From: Dictyoglomus sp.
Lineage (GTDB): Bacteria; Dictyoglomota; Dictyoglomia; Dictyoglomales; Dictyoglomaceae
Assembly (NCBI GenBank): GCA_025060475.1
Contig: JANXBZ010000005.1
Location: 1-64,000 of the forward strand
Direction of reading: 5' to 3'
Length of the DNA stretch: 64,000 nucleotides
The position numbers were made by a program, and so were the translations under genes. Position 1 is the stretch's first letter, and every line of letters starts with the position of its first letter. The notes beneath the pieces were generated by a model. It worked only from the letters and a program-made list of their open reading frames with translations. It did no database searches and had not been told where the DNA came from. Of the stretch, positions 38,110-47,679 are shown one piece after another.

Positions 38110-39090
38110 ATGTGGTTAAAAGAAATAGCTGAAATTATAGAGGGTGAGCTTAAGGGAGAGAATTGCTTTATTGAGAGAGTATCTGATTGGAAAGATGCAG
38201 GAGAAAATGATTTAATTTTTGTATTTGATGAAAAGGATTTTTACAAAGCAGAAGAAACAAAAGCAAGAGCTCTTGTTGTTCCAAAGGTCGAATTTTCTTC
38301 CAAAAAACCTCTTATAATGGTTGAAAATCCAAGGCTTGCTATGGCAAAGATCTTAAGATATTTTGATTGGCGAAATTTTTCCGAGGGAATTCATCCTACA
38401 GTAATATTAGGAGAAAATATAAAACTAGAAGAAAAGGTAGGGATTGGTGCTTATTCGGTTATTGGAAATAACGTAAGGATTGGTAAGGAGACAAAGATAG
38501 GTGCAGGTGTTATTATAGGAAATAATGTTTTTATCGGAGAAAACTGCATAATATATCCTAAGGTGGCTATATATGATTATTGCTATATAGGAAATAATGT
38601 CATAATTCACTCAGGATGTGTTATAGGTAGTGATGGGTTTGGATATGTTTGGGATGGAAAAAATCATGTTAAAATTCCTCATATAGGAAAGGTTGTTATA
38701 GAAGATGATGTAGAGATAGGTGCTAATTGTACCATAGATAGAGGAACCTTAGGCGAGACAAGAATAGGAAAGGGGACAAAAATAGATAATCTTGTGACTA
38801 TTGCTCACAATGTAAAAATTGGAGAAAAATGTGTTATTGTTGGACAAACAGGAATTGCTGGAAGCAGTGAAATAGGAAATAATGTAATAATTGCAGGACA
38901 AAGTGGAATTTCTGATCATGTTAAGATTGGAGATAGAGTAGTTATTCTTGCAAGAGCAGGTGTAACTAAAGATATTCCAGATGGTTCAATAGTTTCTGGA
39001 TTTCCTGCAAGGCCCCATAAGGAAGAATTAAAATTGCAGAGTTTATTAAGAAAACTTCCTGAAATATGGGAAAAAGTTAAAAAATTATAA
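38110..39090 (+). CDS. lpxD: UDP-3-O-acylglucosamine N-acyltransferase
   Basis: 326 aa. It has an N-terminal uridine-binding domain (~1-95), a left-handed beta-helix of hexapeptide repeats (~97-285), and a helical tail. The catalytic His is H233 in TIAHNVKIG. It adds the second acyl chain in lipid A synthesis, using acyl-ACP. The order lpxD-lpxC-fabZ-lpxA-lpxB follows. Confidence 0.95.
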   Translation: MWLKEIAEIIEGELKGENCFIERVSDWKDAGENDLIFVFDEKDFYKAEETKARALVVPKVEFSSKKPLIMVENPRLAMAKILRYFDWRNFSEGIHPTVILGENIKLEEKVGIGAYSVIGNNVRIGKETKIGAGVIIGNNVFIGENCIIYPKVAIYDYCYIGNNVIIHSGCVIGSDGFGYVWDGKNHVKIPHIGKVVIEDDVEIGANCTIDRGTLGETRIGKGTKIDNLVTIAHNVKIGEKCVIVGQTGIAGSSEIGNNVIIAGQSGISDHVKIGDRVVILARAGVTKDIPDGSIVSGFPARPHKEELKLQSLLRKLPEIWEKVKKL

Positions 39091-39095
39091 TATAA

Positions 39096-39926
39096 ATGAA
39101 CTTTCAAAGAACTATTAAAAAAGAGATTAAAATTAAAGGCTATGGACTTCATAAAGGAAAAGAGACAGAATTAGTCTTTTTAAAAGCTCCAGAAAATACA
39201 GGTATAATTTTCATAAAAGATTATGAAGAAGTTCCAGCTTTTGTAGACTATGTTGTGGATACACAACGTGGAGTTTCCTTGGGGAAGAACAATGTAAGAA
39301 TAATGACTGTAGAACATCTTTTATCTGCTATTTATAGTTTAAAAATTTCTAATTTATTTATTCTTGTGAAAGGAGAAGAAATCCCTATTTTAGATGGGAG
39401 TTCTCTTCCTTTTATAGATGTTTTTAAAAAAGTTGGTATATTAATACAGGAATCTCCTCTAAAAATATATGACTTGGAAAAACCAATATTAGAGAAAGAA
39501 GGCAGAGGTTTAATTCTCCTTTTTCCCTCTTCTTCCTTTGCTGTTACCTCTGTAATATCTTTCCCTAATACAATACTTTATTGGCAAAAATTTACCATTA
39601 AGGATCTAGATAGTTATGAAAAGGAAATTGCCTTTGCAAGAACCTTTGGCTTTTGGTATGAAATTGATGAATTAAGAAAAAGAGGATTAATAAGAGGTGG
39701 AAGTTTAGAAAATGCTCTTTTAGTAGGAGCGAAGGGATATGAAAATAAACCAAGATCTTTAGATGAACCTGTAAGACATAAAATTCTTGATATATTAGGA
39801 GATTTTGCTTTACTTGGGGGATATTTAAGAGCTAATATCTACGCTCTTTCTTCTGGGCATGCCTTGCATGTAAAAGTTGTTAAAAGGCTTTTACAAGAAA
39901 AACTTTTAAGGGGGATTTTTGAATGA
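39096..39926 (+). CDS. lpxC: UDP-3-O-acyl-N-acetylglucosamine deacetylase
   Basis: 276 aa. Zinc ligands H74 (in VEHLLSAIY), H228 and D232 (in RHKILDILGD) and catalytic H255 (in SSGHALH) are all present, so the enzyme should be active. It performs the committed step of lipid A synthesis. It is a separate gene from fabZ, unlike the lpxC-fabZ fusions of Bacteroidetes, and overlaps fabZ by ATGA. Confidence 0.96.
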   Translation: MNFQRTIKKEIKIKGYGLHKGKETELVFLKAPENTGIIFIKDYEEVPAFVDYVVDTQRGVSLGKNNVRIMTVEHLLSAIYSLKISNLFILVKGEEIPILDGSSLPFIDVFKKVGILIQESPLKIYDLEKPILEKEGRGLILLFPSSSFAVTSVISFPNTILYWQKFTIKDLDSYEKEIAFARTFGFWYEIDELRKRGLIRGGSLENALLVGAKGYENKPRSLDEPVRHKILDILGDFALLGGYLRANIYALSSGHALHVKVVKRLLQEKLLRGIFE

Positions 39927-40348
39927 CCGTGGATATTTTTAAAATTCTTCCTCATAGATATCCCTTTTTGATGATAGATCGAATTCTAGAATGGAAGAAA
40001 GGAGAAAGTATTAAAGCCATAAAAAATGTGTCTATAAATGAGCATTTTTTTATGGGGCATTTTCCTGAAAAACCTGTGATGCCAGGTGTCTTAATAATTG
40101 AAGCTCTAGCACAATCTGCTGGTATACTTATGTTTCTTTCTTTTGCTGAAGAGAATAAGAACTATATAGCCTATCTTACTGGTGTGAATAATATGAAATT
40201 TAAAAAACAGGTTCTTCCAGGTGATGTCTTAGTGTTAGAGGTAAAATTAAAACAGAAACTAAGAAAAATTTTTAAATTTGAAGGGGTAGCTAAAGTAGGT
40301 GATGATATTGTAGCAGGAGGAGAGATAACCCTTGCCCTTGGAGAATAA
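39923..40348 (+). CDS. fabZ: 3-hydroxyacyl-ACP dehydratase FabZ
   Basis: 141 aa. The catalytic His in GHFPEKPVMPG (H46) and Glu in IEALAQ (E60) are in place. It dehydrates 3-hydroxyacyl-ACP in fatty acid elongation and so competes with LpxA/LpxD for the same substrate; genetic linkage to lpxC is typical. It overlaps lpxC by 4 bases and lpxA by 17 bases. Confidence 0.95.
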   Translation: MTVDIFKILPHRYPFLMIDRILEWKKGESIKAIKNVSINEHFFMGHFPEKPVMPGVLIIEALAQSAGILMFLSFAEENKNYIAYLTGVNNMKFKKQVLPGDVLVLEVKLKQKLRKIFKFEGVAKVGDDIVAGGEITLALGE

Positions 40349-41129
40349 TTTTAATTATACAGTTTTTATTCATCCTTCCTCTAAAATTGAAGAAAACGTG
40401 GAGATAGGTCCCTTTACTTTTATAGATAAAGAAGTAAAAATAGGAAAAAATACAAAAATAGAAAGTAATGTTATTTTAAAAGAAGGAACTATTATTGGAG
40501 AAAACTGCCATATTCACTCAGGAGTTATATTAGGAGACTTACCTCAGGATTTAAATTTTAAAGGGGAAAAAAGCTTTTTAATAATTGGTAATAATGTGGT
40601 TATAAGAGAATATTGTGTAATTCATAGGGCTACTGGGGAAGAAAAAGCTACTATAATTGGTGACGATTGTTATATTATGGCATACTCTCACCTAGCTCAT
40701 AATGTGAAATTAGGTAAAAGAGTAATTATAGCTAATGCAACTCAGATTGGGGGTTATGTGGAAATTGATGATCAGGCATTTATCAGCGCTCTTGTAGGTA
40801 TTCATCAATTTGTAAGAATTGGAAAATTGGCTATGGTAGGAGGATTATCAAAGATTGTAAAAGATGTTCCTCCTTATGCTTTAGTGGATGGGAATCCTGC
40901 AAGAATATATGGGATTAATACAGTAGGATTAAAAAGAGCAAATTTTTCCATAGAGAAAAGAAATCTTATTAAAAAGATTTTTCATATTCTTTTTTCAGAT
41001 CTTCCCTTTGAAGAAAGAATTAAAAGAATTTCGGAATTTGAGGAAGAGGAGGCAAAGGAAATATTAGAATTTATTAAAAATTCTAAAAGAGGAATAACTC
41101 CAGCAGTATGGAGGAGAATTGAAGAATGA
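40332..41129 (+). CDS. lpxA: UDP-N-acetylglucosamine O-acyltransferase
   Basis: 265 aa from a TTG with GGAGGAGAG upstream, inside the end of fabZ. A hexapeptide left-handed beta-helix (~12-190) with catalytic H123 (H120 next to it in YSHLAHN) and a helical C-terminus (~195-265) ending in the RRIEE-type tail fit LpxA. It performs the first acylation of UDP-GlcNAc. If the GnnA-like oxidoreductase downstream makes a 3-amino sugar, this enzyme would N-acylate instead of O-acylate; sequence alone does not decide. Confidence 0.94.
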   Translation: MPLENNFNYTVFIHPSSKIEENVEIGPFTFIDKEVKIGKNTKIESNVILKEGTIIGENCHIHSGVILGDLPQDLNFKGEKSFLIIGNNVVIREYCVIHRATGEEKATIIGDDCYIMAYSHLAHNVKLGKRVIIANATQIGGYVEIDDQAFISALVGIHQFVRIGKLAMVGGLSKIVKDVPPYALVDGNPARIYGINTVGLKRANFSIEKRNLIKKIFHILFSDLPFEERIKRISEFEEEEAKEILEFIKNSKRGITPAVWRRIEE

Positions 41130-42223
41130 AGATAATGTTTTCTGTTGGGGAAGTTTCTGGGGATGTTCATGGAGCTTATTTAATTAGAACTTTAAAAAAA
41201 TACAATTCAAATCTTTATTTTTTTGGCTTAGGTGGAGAAAGAATGGAGGAAGAAGGCTTAAATTTGATTGCTAATGTTACTAAATTTAGTACTGTTGGTT
41301 TTGTTGAACCTCTTCCTTATATTCCTATTTTTTTAAAGCTTTTAAATAACCTTGAAAGAGTCTTAGAGAAGGAGAAACCAGATCTTTTAATTCTTATAGA
41401 TTTTCAAGGATTTAATATTCCTCTTGCAAAAAGAGCTAAAAAATTAGGTATCCCAACAATTTATTATTTTGCTCCTCAGTATTGGTTATGGGGAAAGAGA
41501 GAAAATGCTTATGAGGTTTCAAAATATCTAAATTGGATAATAAGTGTCTTTCCTCAAGAATATGAAGTATATAGAAAATATACTCATAAAGTTTCCTTTT
41601 TTGGCCATCCTTTAGTAGATTATATTTCCCAACTAGAAACTCAAAAGAGAGAAGATTATTTAATAGGACTTTTTCCGGGAAGTAGAAAACAAGAGATTAA
41701 TAAACTTACTCCTCTTTTTGTCAAAATTGCTACTCATTTTTCAAAAAGAGGTTTCAAGTTTTTATTACCTATTGCCTCAGAACAATTTTTACCATTAGTA
41801 AAGAAATATTTAGATGATAGTTTAAATATAGAACTTCTTTCGGGTAAAGAAAGTTATAAAGTTCTCCAAAGGGTAAATTTTGCATTGGCATCCTCTGGAA
41901 CGGTAACTTTAGAGGCAAGTCTTCTTTACTGTCCTTTATTTGTATTCTATAAAATTTCAAAATTAACCTATTATATTGGGAAAAAATTAGTTCATCATAA
42001 ATATATATCCCTTCCTAATATATTGTCAGGAAAGGAAATTTATCCAGAATATGTGCAAAAAATTAATATAGATAAAGTAATTAGCGATATAGAAGATTTT
42101 ATTAATAATTCTAAGAGAAGAGAAGAAATGCTTTTAGATTTAAAAAAGGTTGTGTCTTCTTTAGGAGAAAAAGGAGTTTTGGACAGAATTGCCAATTTTA
42201 TCTTGAGTAGGAGCTATGTTTAA
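41126..42223 (+). CDS. lpxB: Lipid-A-disaccharide synthase
   Basis: 365 aa. SVGEVSGDVHGAYL near residues 6-19, the FFGLGGERMEEEG stretch, YYFAPQYWLWG near 112-122, FGHPLVD near 168 and LFPGSRKQEI near 188-197 are hallmarks of LpxB (GT19). It joins UDP-diacylglucosamine and lipid X into the disaccharide. The gene directly follows lpxA; the lpxI gene that often lies between them in diderm Firmicutes is missing. ATGA overlap with lpxA. Confidence 0.95.
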   Translation: MKIMFSVGEVSGDVHGAYLIRTLKKYNSNLYFFGLGGERMEEEGLNLIANVTKFSTVGFVEPLPYIPIFLKLLNNLERVLEKEKPDLLILIDFQGFNIPLAKRAKKLGIPTIYYFAPQYWLWGKRENAYEVSKYLNWIISVFPQEYEVYRKYTHKVSFFGHPLVDYISQLETQKREDYLIGLFPGSRKQEINKLTPLFVKIATHFSKRGFKFLLPIASEQFLPLVKKYLDDSLNIELLSGKESYKVLQRVNFALASSGTVTLEASLLYCPLFVFYKISKLTYYIGKKLVHHKYISLPNILSGKEIYPEYVQKINIDKVISDIEDFINNSKRREEMLLDLKKVVSSLGEKGVLDRIANFILSRSYV

Positions 42224-43319
42224 TTTTTATTTTATAGTCAATGGACCAGGAGAAATTTCAGGTTGGTTGTATCCTTTAATTAGTTATATAAAAGAAAAAA
42301 ATTTAGATTGGACTAAAAATGTAAACTTTTATACTATTTTAGTTCCTTGCCAATTTGCAACTGGCGAAGAGGAAAGAGTTTTAGAAGAATTTGGTTTTTT
42401 TAAGAAGATCTTTTCTCCTAATGAATATTGGAAAAATTTTATTTATAAACCCCAAAATAAAAATATAATTTTTCATCTTGGAGGAGATTTATTTTTCAAT
42501 GGAATTTTAGGAAAATTATGGAAGTCTTATTCTATTGCTTATGTAGAGAAAAAACATACTTGGACTTTTCTATTTAATCTTATTTATTCTTCTAAAGATT
42601 TTAAAAATCCAAAAATGAAATATGTAGGGGAACTTAGATTTGAAAATCTTAATAGGTCCGCTTTTTCAAAAGAAAGTAATAGAATTGCTTTTTTCCCAGG
42701 AAGCAGAGATTATGCATTAAGATTCTATTTTCCCTTTTATTTAGCTTTAATAAAAGAGATTCATAAATTCTATCCTGACCTTAAATTTGTTATATTTATT
42801 TCTCAATTTTTGAAAAAAGATGTGGTAAGAAAGTTTCTTCTTAGATTTAATTCTTTTATAAGAGAATTACCTATTGACATAGAATTTTTAGGAGACTGGC
42901 AAAAACAGATAAATAATTTATTATTTGCTGTTACTCTTCCCGGAACAATTACTTTACAGCTAGGATATTCAGGGATACCTATGTTAGTTTTATTACCTCT
43001 TCATAGGCCTGAATATTTGCCTATGGAAGGTTTTGCAAACTTTTTGAAAGGAAGGATTCGTAATTTGGTCATAGATATATATTTGAAAAAAAATTCATAT
43101 TTATCTTTTCCTAATAAATATAGTCCAGGAGTAGTTCCTGAAATAATAGGAAAATTTGATTTTAAGAAAGTGATAAAATATTTTTTGGAGATTTTAGGTA
43201 ACAGAGAATTAATAGAAAGGATGCATAAAAATTTAATAGAGATATTTCCTGATAATGATATACGTCCTTCGGAGATTATTTGGGGTGATATATATGAAAT
43301 ATTGGAAAAGAATATTTGA
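42216..43319 (+). CDS. LpxB-like glycosyltransferase, uncharacterised (copy 2)
   Basis: 367 aa. It looks like a distant LpxB relative: an N-terminal VNGPGEISGWLYPLI motif (7-21) in the place of LpxB's GEVSGD, FFPGSRDYALRF near 165-176 in the place of FPGSR, and TLPGTITLQLGYSGIPML near 238-255 matching LpxB's SGTVTLEAAL region. A GT-B fold glycosyltransferase acting on a lipid-linked or UDP-sugar substrate is inferred; the substrate is unknown. It overlaps lpxB by 8 bases and the exporter gene by 26 bases, so it is part of the lipid A operon. Confidence 0.75.
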   Translation: MFNFYFIVNGPGEISGWLYPLISYIKEKNLDWTKNVNFYTILVPCQFATGEEERVLEEFGFFKKIFSPNEYWKNFIYKPQNKNIIFHLGGDLFFNGILGKLWKSYSIAYVEKKHTWTFLFNLIYSSKDFKNPKMKYVGELRFENLNRSAFSKESNRIAFFPGSRDYALRFYFPFYLALIKEIHKFYPDLKFVIFISQFLKKDVVRKFLLRFNSFIRELPIDIEFLGDWQKQINNLLFAVTLPGTITLQLGYSGIPMLVLLPLHRPEYLPMEGFANFLKGRIRNLVIDIYLKKNSYLSFPNKYSPGVVPEIIGKFDFKKVIKYFLEILGNRELIERMHKNLIEIFPDNDIRPSEIIWGDIYEILEKNI

Positions 43320-45030
43320 ATTATTAAAGCCCAATTTTTTGTATCTTTTAGGCGGATTTTTATGCATTTTAATAGTAAATTCTTCTCAATTATATGCTCC
43401 TAAATTTGTGGGTGAGCTTATTGATGAGTTAAATAGGACAAAAGATTTGTCTTCTCTAAATAAAATTGCATTAATTATTGTGGGATTACTTTTTTTAAGA
43501 AGCTTATTCTTATATGGACAGATATATCTCTTATCTTTTGTAGGTCATAAATTAGTAGCAGATTTAAGAAATAAACTATTTTCTAAGATTCAATATTTAT
43601 CCTTAGAGTATTTTAATAAATGGTCTAGTAGTGAATTAATATCAAGAACTCTTCAAGATACTCAACTCATTCAAACTTCTTTTTTATCAAGTCTTTCTGA
43701 TTTTTTCTATTCCATAATTCTTCTTACTGGAATTATATTAATTCTTATTTTTTCCCATTGGCAATTGGCTTTGGCAACTTTTATTATAATCCCTCTCTTT
43801 GTATTGTCTGTATCAGGAATAGGAAAAGAAATACAAAGATGGTCTCTTGCAGTACAAAAGAAAATTGCTGATCTTACAACGATTATTCAGGAAAGTATTA
43901 AGGGTGCAAGAATAGTTAGAATATTTGTAAAGGAAGAGGATGAGATAAATAAATTTAAAAGGGAAAATGAAAAGAATTTCTGGAGAAACGTAAAAATTGC
44001 CCAATTAACTGCTACTCAGATTCCCCTTGCAAGTTTTTTAAGTGCTCTTGCTATAGTTTTTTTAATATGGTTAGGTAGTAGAAAAATTGCTCAAAATCAG
44101 CTTACTCTTGGTTCTTTTATTGCTTTTTTAACTTATGTAGGAATGGCTTTGGAACCTGCAACAACTCTTTTAAGGGTTTTTTCTGGTATAAAACAAGCTT
44201 CTGCTTCTTTTGAAAGGATCTTTGAAATATTAGATCAAGGAAAAGATGTAATAGAATTCCCTAACGCAAAAGTTTTACCACCCATAAAAGGTTTAGTAGA
44301 ATTTGAAAATGTTTATTTTACCTATGATAACAAAAATTGGGCTTTGAAAAATATAAATCTAAGAATTAGACCTGGAGAAAAGGTTGCTATTGTAGGAATC
44401 AGTGGAGCTGGAAAGACATCTTTAGTAAATCTTATTCCACGATTTATAGATCCTACGCGAGGAAAGGTAAAAATAGATGGTTATGATGTTAGAGAAGTGA
44501 AATTAAGTTCTTTAAGAAATCAAATTGGTTTTGTAACACAGGAAACTGTAATATTCCATGGAACGGTAAAGGAGAATATCGCATATAGTAAACCTAATGC
44601 TACCTATGAGGAAATTATACAAGCTTCAAAAATGGCGAGAGCACATGATTTTATTATTTCTTTACCTAATGGATATGATACTATAATTGGGGAAGGAGGA
44701 TCAGGATTATCAGGAGGACAAGCTCAAAGAATAGCTATAGCAAGAATAATCCTGCATAATCCTAGGTTAGTTATTTTAGATGAAGCTACATCTTCTTTAG
44801 ATGCCGAATCTGAAGCTTTAATTCAAGAGGCTTTAGAAGAGTTGATAAAAGGAAAAACTACTCTTATTATTGCTCATAGATTATCGACTATCAGAAAGGT
44901 AGATAGAATTATAGTTTTAGATCAGGGAGAAATCGTGGAAGAAGGAAGTCATGAGGAATTGCTAAATAAGAAGGGGGTGTATGCAAGAATAATTCACTGG
45001 CAATTAGAAGAAGGTGAGGTGAAAACATGA
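43294..45030 (+). CDS. msbA: MsbA-type ABC exporter
   Basis: 578 aa when started at the ATG at 43294 (GGGGTGA at 43282-43288); an in-frame start at 43255 would add 13 residues with no support. It is a half-transporter: six membrane helices (~15-300), then an ABC domain (~335-575) with Walker A GISGAGKTS, the signature LSGGQ, Walker B LVILDEATS and the switch His in IIAHRLST. Its place among lpx genes suggests lipid A core flipping, as MsbA does, though a general lipid or drug exporter cannot be excluded. Confidence 0.9.
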   Translation: MKYWKRIFELLKPNFLYLLGGFLCILIVNSSQLYAPKFVGELIDELNRTKDLSSLNKIALIIVGLLFLRSLFLYGQIYLLSFVGHKLVADLRNKLFSKIQYLSLEYFNKWSSSELISRTLQDTQLIQTSFLSSLSDFFYSIILLTGIILILIFSHWQLALATFIIIPLFVLSVSGIGKEIQRWSLAVQKKIADLTTIIQESIKGARIVRIFVKEEDEINKFKRENEKNFWRNVKIAQLTATQIPLASFLSALAIVFLIWLGSRKIAQNQLTLGSFIAFLTYVGMALEPATTLLRVFSGIKQASASFERIFEILDQGKDVIEFPNAKVLPPIKGLVEFENVYFTYDNKNWALKNINLRIRPGEKVAIVGISGAGKTSLVNLIPRFIDPTRGKVKIDGYDVREVKLSSLRNQIGFVTQETVIFHGTVKENIAYSKPNATYEEIIQASKMARAHDFIISLPNGYDTIIGEGGSGLSGGQAQRIAIARIILHNPRLVILDEATSSLDAESEALIQEALEELIKGKTTLIIAHRLSTIRKVDRIIVLDQGEIVEEGSHEELLNKKGVYARIIHWQLEEGEVKT

Positions 45031-45986
45031 AAAAGATAAAAGTAGGGGTAGTAGGAGTAGGATATTTAGGACAGCATCATGTGAGAATTTTTAGTGAGCT
45101 TCCATATGTAGAGCTTGTAGGAATTGCAGATATCAATGAAAAAAGAGTAAGAGAAATGGCTTCCTTGTATCAAGTTCCTTTTTATACTACAGATTATAAG
45201 GATTTATTAGATAAAGTAGACGCAGTGAGTATAGTTACTCCTACATCTTCTCATTTTAGAATTGCCAAAGATTTTTTGGAGAAGGGTGTTCATATATTTG
45301 TAGAAAAACCTGTAACTCAAACTTTAGAAGAAGCAGAAAAATTAGTAGAACTTGCATCGGGAAAGGATTTGGTTTTTCAAGTAGGGCATATTGAAAGATT
45401 TAATCCAGCAATACAGGAACTGAAAAAGTATATTAGGAATCCTTTTTATTTAGAAATTCATAGAATGGGATCCTATGATGGAAGGTCAGAAGATATAGGG
45501 GTAGTAATGAATTTGATGATTCATGATTTGGATATTCTTTTTTATATTCTTGGAAAGGAGAAAAAGATAAAAGATATTCAGGCAATAGGATATTCTCTTT
45601 ATACTCCTTACGAGGATTTTGCTCATGTTAATCTCTTCTTTGATGATGGAATAACTGTAAGTTTGACTGCAAGTAGATTAAGCTCTAAAAAATTGAGAAA
45701 GTTAGAAATTCACGAAATTGATGGGACATTTATTCATGTAGATTATATTGATCAAAGTATAACAATAACTCGAGGTTCCGGTAGATTTTTGGAGCCCAAT
45801 ATTGAAACTCCAGTTCTAGAAAGAGAGGAGCCTTTAAGATTGGAGTTAGAACATTTTATAAGTTGTATATTAAATGGGGGAAGTCCTCTAGTAACCTTGG
45901 AAGATGGAAAATTGGCTATATATATAGCCTCAGAAATTTTAAAAGAAATAAGGATATATAATTTAAAAAATGCTTCTATTTATTAG
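45027..45986 (+). CDS. Gfo/Idh/MocA family oxidoreductase (GnnA-like candidate)
   Basis: 319 aa. An N-terminal Rossmann fold with GVGYLGQHHVRIF (9-21) and VEKPVTQTLEEAE near 91-103, then the Gfo/Idh C-terminal domain with HIERFNPAIQEL near 120-131 and a MIHDLDIL motif near 161-168. This subgroup is repeatedly found inside lpx clusters. In Acidithiobacillus, GnnA oxidises UDP-GlcNAc at C3 before GnnB adds an amino group, giving a lipid A with amide-linked chains. No GnnB is in the window, so the assignment is a hypothesis. Overlaps msbA by ATGA. Confidence 0.8.
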   Translation: MKKIKVGVVGVGYLGQHHVRIFSELPYVELVGIADINEKRVREMASLYQVPFYTTDYKDLLDKVDAVSIVTPTSSHFRIAKDFLEKGVHIFVEKPVTQTLEEAEKLVELASGKDLVFQVGHIERFNPAIQELKKYIRNPFYLEIHRMGSYDGRSEDIGVVMNLMIHDLDILFYILGKEKKIKDIQAIGYSLYTPYEDFAHVNLFFDDGITVSLTASRLSSKKLRKLEIHEIDGTFIHVDYIDQSITITRGSGRFLEPNIETPVLEREEPLRLELEHFISCILNGGSPLVTLEDGKLAIYIASEILKEIRIYNLKNASIY

Positions 45987-47052
45987 TAATGGCTTTGGCG
46001 AAGATTTAATTGCAAGAGAAATTATAAAAAATATTCTTGAAATTAAAGATATTAAGATTTTTGTTCTCCCCTTAGTAGGAGAGGGAAAAGCTTACTTAAC
46101 TCTTCCTATCGAAATTCTTAATCCAAGAAGGGATTTTCCTAGTGGTGGCTTTGCTTTTAGATCTAGTTTGAAGTATATCTTTAAGGATTTAAGGAATGGT
46201 TTATTTTCTTTTCAGAAAGAACAATTGAGAACCTTAAGGAGTTTTAGAGAGAAAAAAATAGAAGTGGTATGTATAGGAGATACATATAACTTAGTAATGG
46301 GATCTTTTACTCAAAAACGCCCTTTTTTTCTTCCTACTGCAAAATCTATATTAAATTCCTCTTTTTATTTCCCAGAGATTTATTTAATGAAAAAACTTGC
46401 TAAATTTGTCTTTACTCGTGACGAACCTACATATAAGTATTTAAAAAATTTTATTCCTCAAACTTTCTACCTGGGAAATCCTATGTTTGATGGGCTAGAA
46501 AATGGAGAAGAAAAATATGAGGATATTATTGCTTTGCTTCCAGGAAGTAGAGAAGAGTCTATTGCTAATATTGAACTAATGTTAAAGGCTTGTGAAATAG
46601 TATTTAAGGAATTTCCTAATTTCAGATATGTTGTTATCGTTTCACCTTACCTTCCTGAAAAATGTAGGGATTATTTTAGAAATATTATTAAAAAATTTGA
46701 TTTACCTGTGACTATATCTTTTGGGAATTTTTCGTCTATTGTAAAAAAGGCTTATATAATACTTGGGTTAGCAGGAACTGCTAATGAACAGGCAGTATTT
46801 CTAAAAAAACTAGTGGTATCCTTTCCTGGAAAAGGTCCTCAAATTACCTCTAAATTTTTAAAAATGCAGAAAGCTCTGTTAGGAGAGGGATTAGAGGTAG
46901 TAAATAATTATAAGGAGGCAGGAGAAAGAATTATTTATTTCATAAAAAATCCCGAGGAAGTGAGATTAAGAGGAGAAAAAGGAAGGGAAAGATTAGGTGA
47001 TAAAGGTGCAGATAAAATTGCAAAATTTATATTGGAGAATATTAATCTTTAG
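45970..47052 (+). CDS. LpxB-related glycosyltransferase of the TIGR03492 type (copy 3)
   Basis: 360 aa. The N-terminus LLFISNGFGEDLIAREII (2-19) and LPLVGEGKAYL (35-45) match the lipid-A-disaccharide-synthase-related family known from cyanobacteria and Deinococcus, where NGHGED is typical. A later LLPGSREESIANIE near 192-205 and an LAGTANEQAV segment near 264-273 correspond to the UDP-sugar binding half of LpxB. The activity is unknown. It overlaps the oxidoreductase gene by 17 bases. With lpxB and the 42216 gene it makes three LpxB-like proteins in 6 kb. Confidence 0.82.
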   Translation: MLLFISNGFGEDLIAREIIKNILEIKDIKIFVLPLVGEGKAYLTLPIEILNPRRDFPSGGFAFRSSLKYIFKDLRNGLFSFQKEQLRTLRSFREKKIEVVCIGDTYNLVMGSFTQKRPFFLPTAKSILNSSFYFPEIYLMKKLAKFVFTRDEPTYKYLKNFIPQTFYLGNPMFDGLENGEEKYEDIIALLPGSREESIANIELMLKACEIVFKEFPNFRYVVIVSPYLPEKCRDYFRNIIKKFDLPVTISFGNFSSIVKKAYIILGLAGTANEQAVFLKKLVVSFPGKGPQITSKFLKMQKALLGEGLEVVNNYKEAGERIIYFIKNPEEVRLRGEKGRERLGDKGADKIAKFILENINL

Positions 47053-47638
47053 TTTAATTCTTTTTAATTTAAGTTTTTCATATAATTGGAAAACTCTTGA
47101 AAAAGAATATGAGAATATCTTATTAAAAGATTCAAAAAATTTAGAAATTCTTTTTAAACTATTAGTAGTTTATTCTGCACAAGGTAAGTTGGATAAAGCT
47201 TTTGAGTTCTATAAAAAGATAAACGAAATTGATCCAAGGTTTTTAAGTAGAAAGGTAGAAGAGATTAATGAGAAAAATGATGATTCCTTTTCCCTTTATC
47301 AATTAGCCTTTGCATCCTATTTTGGCAATAGAAGAGATAAAGCTTTGATATATTTCCAGAGACTTTATGAGAGATATCCTAAAGATGACTGGATAATTTC
47401 CTTTTTAGCATACTTATATTTTGAAAAAGAGAATATAAAAGAGGCAGAAGGATTAATAGAAGAGGGTTTAAAGATAAATAAAGATAATGAAATGTTGCAT
47501 GCTCTTAGATGTGTTATATATTATAAAAAAGGTAATTATATTCTAGCTTTAAGGGAGTATTTTATTACTCTAAGTATTCTTCAAAAAAAAGGATATAAAG
47601 AAATTTGGGAATTATTAAGGGGATTGGTTAACCAGTAA
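46997..47638 (+). CDS. Exported TPR-repeat protein
   Basis: About 206-213 aa. A hydrophobic signal or anchor (LIFSLILFNLSFS) sits near residues 15-28. Three or more TPR-like helix pairs follow, for example DKAFEFYKKINEIDPRF, DKALIYFQRLYERYP and KEAEGLIEEGLKIN. It probably acts as a periplasmic scaffold; no catalytic motif is seen. The GTG at 46997 overlaps the previous gene by 56 bases; the TTG at 47018, with AAGGTG upstream, gives a signal peptide of more usual length and may be the true start. Confidence 0.75.
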   Translation: MIKVQIKLQNLYWRILIFSLILFNLSFSYNWKTLEKEYENILLKDSKNLEILFKLLVVYSAQGKLDKAFEFYKKINEIDPRFLSRKVEEINEKNDDSFSLYQLAFASYFGNRRDKALIYFQRLYERYPKDDWIISFLAYLYFEKENIKEAEGLIEEGLKINKDNEMLHALRCVIYYKKGNYILALREYFITLSILQKKGYKEIWELLRGLVNQ

Positions 47639-47639
47639 A

Positions 47640-47668
47640 TTGACATCTCAGTTCTTTTTTCTTAACAT
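47640..47668 (+). promoter_or_regulatory. Candidate promoter for lptB
   Basis: A perfect TTGACA at 47640-47645 is followed after 17 bases by TAACAT at 47663-47668 (4 of 6 matches to TATAAT). Initiation would fall at about 47675, only some 5 bases before the lptB ATG at 47680. There is no Shine-Dalgarno sequence before that ATG, which fits a leaderless or very short-leader transcript. The -10 is weak. Confidence 0.5.
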
Positions 47669-47679
47669 TATCTTAAGAT

